Of a stretch of DNA of 47,783 bases, positions 40,610 through 47,783 are shown piece by piece. Made by a program: the position numbers and the translations under genes. The notes beneath the pieces were generated by a model that saw only the letters and a program-made list of their open reading frames with translations, was not told where the DNA came from and made no database searches. The stretch is taken from contig JABXKD010000020.1 of assembly GCA_013375475.1 (NCBI GenBank), positions 1-47,783 of the forward strand, read 5' to 3'. The first letter of the stretch is position 1. Each line of letters opens with the position of its first letter. The stretch is from Promethearchaeota archaeon (GTDB lineage Archaea; Asgardarchaeota; Lokiarchaeia; Sigyniarchaeales; SOKP01).

Positions 40610-41737
40610 TTAATCTGAGATATATTCCATTCCTTCGTAAGACTTTGTTTTCTCACCTAAGGGTGCACACATCATATAATGTTCACCCCCGAGATCAACC
40701 CTTGTGGGGTTGTTTGCATCGCATCCTGCATGATCTCCTCTCTCATAACATCTTGGATGAAAAGCACATCCACTTGGAGGGTTCACTGGGCTAGGGACAT
40801 CACCTTCTAAAATAACTCTTTTTGCTTTTGATCCAGGATCGAAAGTTGGTCTTGCTGAAAGCAGAGCTTTTGTATATGGATGCGTTGGATTGTAGAACAC
40901 CTCATCAATAGTTCCCCCCTCAACAAACTTGCCTAGATACATTACTTGAATTCTATCAGCTATGTGTTGAACTACACTTAAATCATGTGTAATAAAAAGA
41001 TATGATAAACCGAATCTTTTTTGAAGTTCTTTCAATAGGTTCAAAATTTGAGCCTGAACGGAAACATCTAACGCGGACGTAGGTTCGTCCAGAATCATAA
41101 CTTCAGGATTACATGCTAAAGCTCTCGCAATTACAATCCTTTGTTTTTGTCCGCCAGAGAATTCATGAGGATATCTATCTAAATGTTCTGCTTTCATCGA
41201 CACGGTTTCCAATTGTTCCAATACTTGTTTCCTGATCTCGCTTTTTTTCTTTATACCCATAAGTAGGCGAAGTGGCTCACCAATTATATTTACAATTTTC
41301 CAACGAGGATTTAAAGATGAATCAGGATCTTGAAATACCATTTGTATTTTCTTTCTTAAACGTGTATCAAAAACTTGCATACTTAATCTGCTATCTTCTC
41401 CTGAAACTCTTATTGCCTTAGCTCTTTGTTTTAAAGCTTTCGATTGAATTATTAACTTACCCTTATAATAAATTTCTCCTGATGTGGGTTTTACCAAATT
41501 TAATATAGTATTTCCTATGGTAGTCTTACCGCATCCACTCTCACCTACTAGACCAACAGTTTCCATTTTATGTAGGTCAAAGGATACCCCATCAACTGCC
41601 TTTACATCACCAATCCTTCTTTTAAACAGCCCACCAACAATAGGATAATATGTTTGAAGATTTCTAACCGAAATTATTACATCGTCTTGATTATCCAATG
41701 GTTCAGAGTAACTTAAATCTTTTTCTGCTTCTGTCAT
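40610..41737 (-). CDS. oppF: Oligopeptide ABC transporter ATP-binding protein OppF-like
   Basis: The 375-residue ATPase has Walker A GLVGESGCGKTTIGN near 58-72, Q-loop IQMVFQDPDSSLNPRW, signature HEFSGGQKQRIVIARALA, Walker B EVMILDEPTSALDVS, and H-loop ITHDLSVV. The C-terminal oligo-HPY domain includes HPYTKALLSARPTFDPGSK and the CAFHPRCYERGDHAGC cysteines, which may bind an Fe-S cluster as in DppD/F relatives. Between Walker A and the Q-loop it has an added segment of about 30 residues (IRVSGEDSRLSMQVFDTRLR). It is last of the operon. Confidence 0.92.
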   Translation of the reverse strand: MTEAEKDLSYSEPLDNQDDVIISVRNLQTYYPIVGGLFKRRIGDVKAVDGVSFDLHKMETVGLVGESGCGKTTIGNTILNLVKPTSGEIYYKGKLIIQSKALKQRAKAIRVSGEDSRLSMQVFDTRLRKKIQMVFQDPDSSLNPRWKIVNIIGEPLRLLMGIKKKSEIRKQVLEQLETVSMKAEHLDRYPHEFSGGQKQRIVIARALACNPEVMILDEPTSALDVSVQAQILNLLKELQKRFGLSYLFITHDLSVVQHIADRIQVMYLGKFVEGGTIDEVFYNPTHPYTKALLSARPTFDPGSKAKRVILEGDVPSPVNPPSGCAFHPRCYERGDHAGCDANNPTRVDLGGEHYMMCAPLGEKTKSYEGMEYISD

Positions 41738-41759
41738 TTTTTGATCATGTTTACAATAT

Positions 41760-43052
41760 TTATTTATTATTTAAACTTGATAAGATGTTACCACTTTCTT
41801 CTCCCTTCCAATCAAATTTTGGAGAATCTTTATATTCTGGATCAAATAAGTGGCATGCAATAAAATATTTTTCTCCAATCTCGCATAGTTTAGGTTTAAC
41901 TTTATCGCATACTTCCAGTCTATAATCACAACGAGGATGAAACCTACACCCTGATGGGGGATAAATTAAGTTTGGTACCATTCCTCTTATTGTTGTAAGT
42001 TTACCATCTCTCTTTTTTATACTTGGAATAGCTGATAATAATCCCTGTGTGTATGGGTGCCGTGGTTTTTTAAATAACTCTTCTGCAGTAGCATATTCTA
42101 CAATATTTCCGCTGTACATTACCGCCACTCTATGGCATAATTCTGCAATAACACCTAGATCGTGCGTAATTAGCAGAATTGAAGTCTTAAACCTCTTCTT
42201 TAATATTTTCATTAAGTCCAGAATTTGTGCTTGAATAGTTACATCTAAAGCTGTCGTTGGTTCGTCGGCAATCAACAAGGCAGGATTGCACGAGAGTGCC
42301 ATGGCAATCATGACTCTCTGTCTCATTCCACCACTTAGTTCGTGAGGATAACGATGGAGGATACTTTTTGAATCCGCAATACCTACTTCTTTGATAATAT
42401 CTGCTGAGAAATCTTCCCTTACATCTTTTAAAGTAGGAGTTCGATCAGTCTCCTTAGAGAGCTCATCTATCCGCAATTGTAATTCTTCAATTTCTTCTTC
42501 ACTTAAAGTATCTGCGTCTCTTTCTAATTCTGGGCTCTTTTCCAATTTTTCATTTCTTTTAAATTTTTGTTTAAGCCCTTTTAGTTCTTCGCGTTTTTTC
42601 TTCCTTTCGAGTAATCTACGATCTAACTCTGACTTAAGTATTGATTTTTGATGTAATAAAAAAGTTTCCCCTACTTGAGTTCCAACTGTCATAACGGGAT
42701 TGAGAGAATTGAGAGGATCTTGAAATATCATAGTGATATCATTTCCTCGATAATCTTTCATTTCTTTTTTATTTAGCTTAACCAAATTGGTGTCCTTGAA
42801 TAAAATCTGACCGTCAATAATCTTTCCAGGCGCCCTGACTAAATTTAAAATGGATAACGCAGTTACGGATTTACCACAACCTGTCTCTCCTACTAAACCT
42901 AGTACTTCATTATTATAAATATCAAAAGAAACACCATCAACTGCTTTCACAATTCCTTCTTCAGTATAAAAATATGTTTTTAAATTTTTGATTTGTATTA
43001 ATTTTTCATCTGATTCGTTATCTTTTGACGATTCTACTACACTTTCTGTCAT
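41760..43052 (-). CDS. oppD: Oligopeptide ABC transporter ATP-binding protein OppD-like with long charged insertion
   Basis: The 430-residue ATPase has Walker A GLVGETGCGKSVTALS near 53-68, Q-loop ITMIFQDPLNSLNPVMTVGT, signature HELSGGMRQRVMIAMALS, Walker B LLIADEPTTALDVT and H-loop ITHDLGVI. Between the Q-loop and the signature it contains about 75 extra residues of highly charged, probably coiled-coil sequence (RRLLERKKKREELKGLKQKF near 145-164, ending before ADIIKEVGI). The C-terminal oligo-HPY domain has HPYTQGLLSAIPSI and CRFHPRCDYRLEVC. It is 22 nt before oppF. Confidence 0.92.
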   Translation of the reverse strand: MTESVVESSKDNESDEKLIQIKNLKTYFYTEEGIVKAVDGVSFDIYNNEVLGLVGETGCGKSVTALSILNLVRAPGKIIDGQILFKDTNLVKLNKKEMKDYRGNDITMIFQDPLNSLNPVMTVGTQVGETFLLHQKSILKSELDRRLLERKKKREELKGLKQKFKRNEKLEKSPELERDADTLSEEEIEELQLRIDELSKETDRTPTLKDVREDFSADIIKEVGIADSKSILHRYPHELSGGMRQRVMIAMALSCNPALLIADEPTTALDVTIQAQILDLMKILKKRFKTSILLITHDLGVIAELCHRVAVMYSGNIVEYATAEELFKKPRHPYTQGLLSAIPSIKKRDGKLTTIRGMVPNLIYPPSGCRFHPRCDYRLEVCDKVKPKLCEIGEKYFIACHLFDPEYKDSPKFDWKGEESGNILSSLNNK

Positions 43053-43122
43053 TTTATTTTAATCCCCAGTTTGAGAAATAAATATATATCTTTAATGTTT
43101 AAAAAGTAAAATTAATGATCCT

Positions 43123-44154
43123 CTATAAATTTTTTAATCGAGGATCTAATGCATCCCGTAACCCATCACCAAGCAACATAAAACCTAAAACAGATAGTAG
43201 AATGAAGAGGCCTGGCCACAGAGAAGCCCATGGGGCTATATAGAGATACGCCCGACCTACGCTAATCTCGTTTCCCCAGTCTATCATTCTATAATCGCTA
43301 AAACCTAAGAATGAAAGTCCAGCTAAACTCAGTATTACTCCACCAATATCAAAAGTAATTGAAATTATTATGGGCTGGATTACGTTGGGTAAAATATGCT
43401 TAAACATAATTCTTGAATTTCCTGCTCCCGACACTCTGGCCGCTTGTATATAAGGTAACTCTTTAGCCTGGAGTACATTACCCCTTATCAGGCGTGAATA
43501 GTAAGGAATTCCAAGAATCCCCCACGCAAGCATAATGTGATCAATTTGGGGGCCAGTGCCAAAGGCTTCGCCTAAAACAGCTATAAACACCAGTGCAAGG
43601 ATTAATGAGGGAAATGCTAGAAGAACATCTATTATTCTCATGATTACCGCGTCAACCCAGCCTCCGTAGTACGCAGCTATAACACCTATCATTACACCAA
43701 ATACTACACTAAAAGCTATTGCCGGAAGTGCGACCGTTAACGAGGTTCTTGCTCCAAAGATTAACCTTGAGAGGACATCCCGTCCAAATCTAGTTTTTCC
43801 TAAGAGATGGGTTGGACTCGGGGCCCCCCACCAATCTGGATAGACACCGACTGCCTCTTGAAAGGTATAAGGTGAAATCCAATGAGGGAACACAGCCATT
43901 GTGGCTATAAAGAACACTAACAAGATGCCAACTATAGTTAGAACGGATTTGAACCGTCTAATGAATTTTCTCTTACTTCGGTTCCTTTCGTAGTTGAATT
44001 CTCTTACTGTTAAATCTTCTAATCGAGATGCTGGAACGAAAATAAATTTTAAGTTTTTAGCAGTCCACTTTAAAATGTTAAAAGTAATCTCTTTTACGCC
44101 CTTAGTGTACCTTTCCTCTTCCAGTTTGGTCTCATGAACTATTTCTTTTTGCAT
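43123..44154 (-). CDS. oppC: Oligopeptide ABC transporter permease OppC-like
   Basis: The 343-residue permease has about six membrane helices; the first (SVLTIVGILLVFFIATMAVF) begins near residue 70, after a long charged N-terminus. The HLLGKTRFGRDVLSRLIFGA block is conserved in OppC/DppC. The permease EAA loop reads ARVSGAGNSRIMFKHILPNV. The periplasmic-type region has WGNEISVGRAYLYIAPW. The start is ATG, and 22 nt separate it from oppB upstream. The cytosolic N-terminal 65 residues exceed the bacterial norm. Confidence 0.92.
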   Translation of the reverse strand: MQKEIVHETKLEEERYTKGVKEITFNILKWTAKNLKFIFVPASRLEDLTVREFNYERNRSKRKFIRRFKSVLTIVGILLVFFIATMAVFPHWISPYTFQEAVGVYPDWWGAPSPTHLLGKTRFGRDVLSRLIFGARTSLTVALPAIAFSVVFGVMIGVIAAYYGGWVDAVIMRIIDVLLAFPSLILALVFIAVLGEAFGTGPQIDHIMLAWGILGIPYYSRLIRGNVLQAKELPYIQAARVSGAGNSRIMFKHILPNVIQPIIISITFDIGGVILSLAGLSFLGFSDYRMIDWGNEISVGRAYLYIAPWASLWPGLFILLSVLGFMLLGDGLRDALDPRLKNL

Positions 44155-44176
44155 TATTTCTTACCTCATTTGTCAA

Positions 44177-45211
44177 TTAATATCTAATTCGTGGATCTAA
44201 CATACCATATATTACATCTGTAATTAAATTAATAGCAATGAAAACTAAAGCAAAGAAAAAGACTAACCCGTTTAAGACCCAATAGTCCCTATTTCGAATA
44301 GCTAATATCAATAACTCTCCTATTCCCGCTAATCCAAATGTAGTTTCTGTAAGGACTGCACCTGTTAACAATGACCCAAAACCTAAACCTATAATGGTGA
44401 CGGTCGGAATCATCGCATTTTTTTTAGCATGGGTATTAATAACGTCTCTTTCTTTACAGCCTTTCGCTCGAGCTGTTCTTATGTAATCTTGCTCAAGAAC
44501 TTCAAGCATACTCGAGCGAGTTTGCCTTACTATTGATGCCAAGGATATAAACGCTAAACAAAACACTGGTAAAGCTAAATGATACAAATAATCAGTAACC
44601 ATATAAAACTCTCCAGAGATCAAAGCATCAATGATTCTAAATCCAGTTACTAATTCAGGATCTTCATAGGTTACGGTTTTAAACCCGGTGGTGGGAAAAA
44701 GTGCCACATCATCTATTCTAATCAAATAACCCAAAGTATACTGGAGCAGCATTCCAAGAAAAAACACAGGCAAGGCCACGCCAACTAGCGTAATTCCTCT
44801 AGCAATTGTATCCTTTGCTTTATTTCTATGAGTCGCCGAAATAACACCTGTCTTAATTCCAACCGCTGCTGCAATAATGATTGAAAAAAGAGCAATGTCT
44901 ACAGTTCGGGGTAATTTCAACATAATTAACTCCCACACAGGCATATCTCTTGCGATTGATACCGAGTAACCCCAGTTGCCTACTAATATATCTCCCAAGT
45001 ATCGGAAATATTGAATAATAAGGGGATCATTTAGTCCTAATTGTTGTTTTAACTGCTCATATAAAACCCAGTTAATTTTCCCCTCGGGAAGATATGCCAA
45101 CACTGGATCTCCTGGCATAAATCTCGATAATATAAAAGTAAGGGTCATTACTCCAAACAAAACGGGAATTGCCGCTAATAACCTTCGAAAAATATATTTT
45201 AATAGACTCAT
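44177..45211 (-). CDS. oppB: Oligopeptide ABC transporter permease OppB-like
   Basis: The 344-residue permease begins with the OppB N-terminal helix (YIFRRLLAAIPVLFGVMTLT), followed by SRFMPGDPVLAYLPEG and LKQQLGLNDPLIIQYFRYLG. The remaining helices and the EAA loop (ARAKGCKERDVINTHAKKNA) are typical. TGAVLTETTFGLAGIGELLI near 280-300 and the C-terminal INLITDVIYGMLDPRIRY complete the family pattern. An extra loop of about 45 residues near 165-205 faces outside. It pairs with OppC to form the peptide channel. Confidence 0.93.
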   Translation of the reverse strand: MSLLKYIFRRLLAAIPVLFGVMTLTFILSRFMPGDPVLAYLPEGKINWVLYEQLKQQLGLNDPLIIQYFRYLGDILVGNWGYSVSIARDMPVWELIMLKLPRTVDIALFSIIIAAAVGIKTGVISATHRNKAKDTIARGITLVGVALPVFFLGMLLQYTLGYLIRIDDVALFPTTGFKTVTYEDPELVTGFRIIDALISGEFYMVTDYLYHLALPVFCLAFISLASIVRQTRSSMLEVLEQDYIRTARAKGCKERDVINTHAKKNAMIPTVTIIGLGFGSLLTGAVLTETTFGLAGIGELLILAIRNRDYWVLNGLVFFFALVFIAINLITDVIYGMLDPRIRY

Positions 45212-45239
45212 TATTCATAACCTCTTTTTTATTTTTAAT

Positions 45240-45704
45240 TTAAATATCAATCTTTTTACCGCGTGATATAAATATGTTATATCTTTCCCTTGCAATTGCA
45301 CCTAAGATAGCCGATAAGACATTTATCCCTAATAAAATAAATATCGTAATATAGCTTTCTATTCTTGTAAAATAGCCCCATATTACAGAAATATCAAAAT
45401 TCTCAACTACAAACCAATACCAAATCCACGATTGAACTATAATAAAGGGAATTAGCCATATACTATTTCTAATTCCATATTCAAAGAATCTTTCCCTAAA
45501 CACCATTAAAAACACAATCAGGGCGAGAATAATCGATGCAAAATACGACCGGGGGTCAAACATTACTTGATATAAAAATAAAACGCCCTCTCCGATGTCT
45601 TTTTCATAAACATTTGATAAATAACCAAAAAATGCGAAATGGATAAGCAATAGCGCTAATATAAAGTTAGTTTGTCGAGCAAATTCAATTTTTTTGAACT
45701 TCAT
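45240..45704 (-). CDS. Four-helix membrane protein within the peptide-transport operon
   Basis: The 154-residue protein has four hydrophobic segments: FILALLLIHFAFFGYLSNVY, YFASIILALIVFLMVF, IWLIPFIIVQSWIWYWFVVE, and YITIFILLGINVLSAILGAI. Loops are short and it ends in a basic tail. It is not a known Opp subunit. Its place between oppB (28 nt away) and the 300-residue soluble protein (10 nt away) implies co-expression with the transporter. It may be an accessory or stabilising subunit; no family recognised. Confidence 0.6.
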   Translation of the reverse strand: MKFKKIEFARQTNFILALLLIHFAFFGYLSNVYEKDIGEGVLFLYQVMFDPRSYFASIILALIVFLMVFRERFFEYGIRNSIWLIPFIIVQSWIWYWFVVENFDISVIWGYFTRIESYITIFILLGINVLSAILGAIARERYNIFISRGKKIDI

Positions 45705-45714
45705 TATATCCTAC

Positions 45715-46614
45715 TCAGTAAATTTTCAATCTATGCAAAATTTCATTTAGATTGAGATCTTTAAGCTCAATCTTATATGCTTTTGTTCTAATGTCATCAA
45801 TATTTGATGTTTTATTAATTATTTCATTATCTTCGTAAACTTTTAAATTTATCGCATCATCTGTTGTATTTTTTAAAAGATTTTTATTATAATGAAAACT
45901 ATCTAACAAATCGTCGTAAATTAGATACGGTACAAATCCCAATTCAGAGGTCTTATTAGTAACCAAGTTATTTACGGGAAGTTTTATTACTAAAGGGTAA
46001 TATTTTTGCTTACGTTCTAAATATAACTTTTCCATTTCAATTTTGTCTTCATTTTTAATGAAAAAGATGTTCTTTTCAATCTTATTTCTGAAATATTTAA
46101 TAACGGAATCACAGTATTTGATTAATCTATTCTTATATTCGTCTTTATTCTGTGTTGGATCGAGGTTATTCTTGTCAATATACGAGTAGGTTTTAAGAAA
46201 CTGGGAAGTGATAAAAGTGAATGATTTAGCCAAATCCGGGTTGATTGCAGACATGTTGTTTGATGCTTTCCACCATTTTCTTATTTTATCATTATCTAAA
46301 CCCCTTAAGGTTAATTCTTTTTGTTTTAAGTTGGCATAATTCAGAAAGTTTGTGATTCCCATTGTGTAAAAGAGATGGAAGTTGACCTCTAAATTAAGTC
46401 TTTTAAACACCTTCTCTAATTTTTCCCGATTGGGAGTGATAAATAATGTAGGTTCGCCATTAGATAATTTATCAATTCTCATAGGAATTGGAAGGATGGG
46501 TATTTGAAATATATCAGTAGAAAAAATATCGAAATAAAATCCAATGGGAGCTAAATCTTTTTTAAAGGTTCTTAGTTTATTTAGATATTTACTCTTTGAT
46601 TTGAAGAAGAGCAT
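45715..46614 (-). CDS. Hypothetical soluble protein within the peptide-transport operon
   Basis: About 299 residues from the ATG at 46614 (TTG and GTG codons just before also lie in frame). The protein is alpha/beta with many Asn, Lys and Tyr and no membrane helix. Distinct segments are GFYFDIFSTDIFQIPILPIP near 26-45, RRL-free helices in the middle, and the end IELKDLNLNEILHRLKIY. No catalytic motif is visible. It lies directly between the binding-protein gene and the membrane protein, so it should be co-transcribed with the Opp genes. Confidence 0.55.
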   Translation of the reverse strand: MLFFKSKSKYLNKLRTFKKDLAPIGFYFDIFSTDIFQIPILPIPMRIDKLSNGEPTLFITPNREKLEKVFKRLNLEVNFHLFYTMGITNFLNYANLKQKELTLRGLDNDKIRKWWKASNNMSAINPDLAKSFTFITSQFLKTYSYIDKNNLDPTQNKDEYKNRLIKYCDSVIKYFRNKIEKNIFFIKNEDKIEMEKLYLERKQKYYPLVIKLPVNNLVTNKTSELGFVPYLIYDDLLDSFHYNKNLLKNTTDDAINLKVYEDNEIINKTSNIDDIRTKAYKIELKDLNLNEILHRLKIY

Positions 46615-46695
46615 CACCAAGGGATGTTTAAGATATTATAATATTAAAAAAAAAAGATAGAATTTATTAATTATTATTGCTTTATCCCCATTTAT

Positions 46696-47783
46696 TTAAA
46701 ATGGAGGATAAAGACCACGGTAGATTGGATAGATTCTCAAAGCGCCCATAGAATTGTAAGGGTAACCATAAATGTTTGATCCATGCACGGTTAATACCTT
46801 AGAATGATAGAGAGGTGCGTGGAAAAATCCTCTAGCTGCCATATACCATTGAATACTCTTATAGATGTCGTTTCTTAGGTTATCGTCCGTTTCGGCTAAA
46901 GCTGCCTCCATTTGAGTATTTAACCACGTATCATTGACTTGAGCTGAGTTTGAACCTGATACAGGGTTAAATAATGGATCAAGCATATTGTAAGGATCGA
47001 GATAATCAGGAGCCCATCCAATTGCGTAAACACCTAGATGATCCATATCATCGTTTAGATAGGTAAGAAACTGAGTAAATTCGCACCCATCATCCACTAC
47101 CTCAACACCGATTAACTTAAACCAATTGTTCAAGGCAACAAACATGTCTTCTCTAAACTGATTTCCGATATTATAGGTGTTTGGCACTGAAAGGAATGGA
47201 GTTTTACCGTTTAAGTTATTTGCGTGATCAGTCCATTCGTCATCTGTTGCGTATCCAACACCAAATCCCATTGACTGCATAGCAGTTCGTGCTGCAGCGA
47301 TGTTATAGGTAGGAGCTATGGCGGTAACAGATGCGTTATAAGCAGCACCAAAACCAGGTGAAATAGCTCCAACTGCTCTGAAAGCGTTTCCTAGCCTCAA
47401 TTCGTCAATTACGTACGTGTAGTTAACTGCCCATGAAAAGGCTTTTCTCCAAGTTGCATTATATTTATTGTTGTTGAATCCTAAATATTGATAAACTAAA
47501 CTTGGAGATCCAGTTTCTTCAGTAAATCTGTATACTGTAAGCTTAGGATCAGCATCATAGAGTTCTAGATTTTGATCTGCAGTCATAGCATTTTGATCAA
47601 TTGTGTAGCTAAGAAAAGCGTTGTGTGCTGTGGTTACCTCACTATAGATTGCATAGATAACGGTTGGGAAATTAGCAGGAGCCTGCCAATATTGTTCCCA
47701 GCGGTCTAATCGGACCTCTACATTAGGCGTATAACTGCCGTACGTAAAAGGTCCAGTACCAATTGGTTTTCCAGTAGTAAGGT
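46696..47783 (-). CDS. oppA: Oligopeptide ABC transporter substrate-binding protein OppA-like (partial, right edge)
   Basis: The frame is open from the stop at 46696 to the window edge (about 362 codons), with no start seen. Upstream of the first internal ATG the translation still follows the SBP_bac_5 family: PIGTGPFTYGSYTPN, VRLDRWEQYWQAPANFPT. Later come KAFSWAVNYTYVIDELRLGN, AVGAISPGFG, AIGWAPDYLDPYNMLDPLFN, and the ending RIYPIYRGLYPPF. These are features of the peptide- and nickel-binding extracytosolic receptors. The GC content and codon use are higher than neighbours, as expected for an abundant exported protein. Confidence 0.93.
   Translation of the reverse strand, partial: LTTGKPIGTGPFTYGSYTPNVEVRLDRWEQYWQAPANFPTVIYAIYSEVTTAHNAFLSYTIDQNAMTADQNLELYDADPKLTVYRFTEETGSPSLVYQYLGFNNNKYNATWRKAFSWAVNYTYVIDELRLGNAFRAVGAISPGFGAAYNASVTAIAPTYNIAAARTAMQSMGFGVGYATDDEWTDHANNLNGKTPFLSVPNTYNIGNQFREDMFVALNNWFKLIGVEVVDDGCEFTQFLTYLNDDMDHLGVYAIGWAPDYLDPYNMLDPLFNPVSGSNSAQVNDTWLNTQMEAALAETDDNLRNDIYKSIQWYMAARGFFHAPLYHSKVLTVHGSNIYGYPYNSMGALRIYPIYRGLYPPF

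Noticed and set aside
1..47783. CRISPR arrays, insertion sequences, integrases or rRNA/tRNA genes
   Set aside because: No regularly spaced repeats, transposase motifs or RNA gene signatures were seen on either strand; covariance-model searches could not be run.

Overview
The window looks like a piece of an Asgard (Lokiarchaeia-like) archaeal chromosome. Evidence: an AT-rich genome with archaeal/eukaryal-type ribosomal proteins (eL19, eL32, eS4), the RNase P subunit Rnp1, MptE, Trm1, RadB, a SelB/EFSec-type selenocysteine elongation factor, a Roadblock/LC7 protein, an RNA polymerase III RPC34/RPC39-like protein, and a GGTG-type ribosome-binding signal about 6 nt before many starts. The lineage call is inferred from gene content, not from phylogeny.

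Layout. 1-2.4 kb: start of a zinc-ribbon gene (minus strand, running off the left edge), then selB and a Roadblock gene. 2.5-5.5 kb: a membrane-anchored surface protein ending in a DUF4430 (transcobalamin-like) domain, with a second DUF4430 copy lying in frame behind its stop codon. It is divergent from an ECF-transporter S component, and together they suggest corrinoid uptake. 5.5-17.7 kb (minus strand): the ribosomal S10/spc cluster in the order uS19, uL22, (three unknown genes), uS3, uL29, rnp1, uS17, uL14, uL24, eS4, uL5, uS14, uS8, uL6, eL32, eL19, uL18, uS5, uL30, uL15. 17.8-27.1 kb: cupin, ribokinase, class II glutamine amidotransferase, cytosolic beta-propeller, small membrane proteins, ferredoxin, a protein ending in a PHD/RING-like zinc finger, PepD peptidase and GcvH. 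27.2-34.3 kb: information-processing genes (mptE, a RadA-like ATPase, the RPC34-like protein, rlmE, trm1, a class I fructose-bisphosphatase, radB and a predicted RuvC-fold protein). 34.4-40.5 kb: three tandem HGSNAT/DUF1624-like membrane proteins, a NusA-like KH protein, TlyA and DUF362. 40.6-47.8 kb: an oligopeptide (Opp/Dpp) ABC operon with two unknown genes between the binding protein (cut by the right edge) and the permeases.

The most striking observation is in rpsC (uS3). The conserved coding sequence is broken by short insertions of 31 and 30 nt. The first splits the KH-domain GXXG loop and shifts the frame. The second starts with an in-frame TAA. Both contain a strong stem-loop followed by a similar 3' motif. 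A third, 30-nt, in-frame insertion lies upstream in the same gene. The conserved sequence resumes exactly after each insertion. An essential ribosomal protein interrupted this way calls for RNA excision, ribosome bypassing, an intact copy elsewhere, or a sequence error. Two genes of the same cluster also appear to start at AUU (uL15) and AUA (uS8), each placed correctly behind a GGTG ribosome-binding signal.
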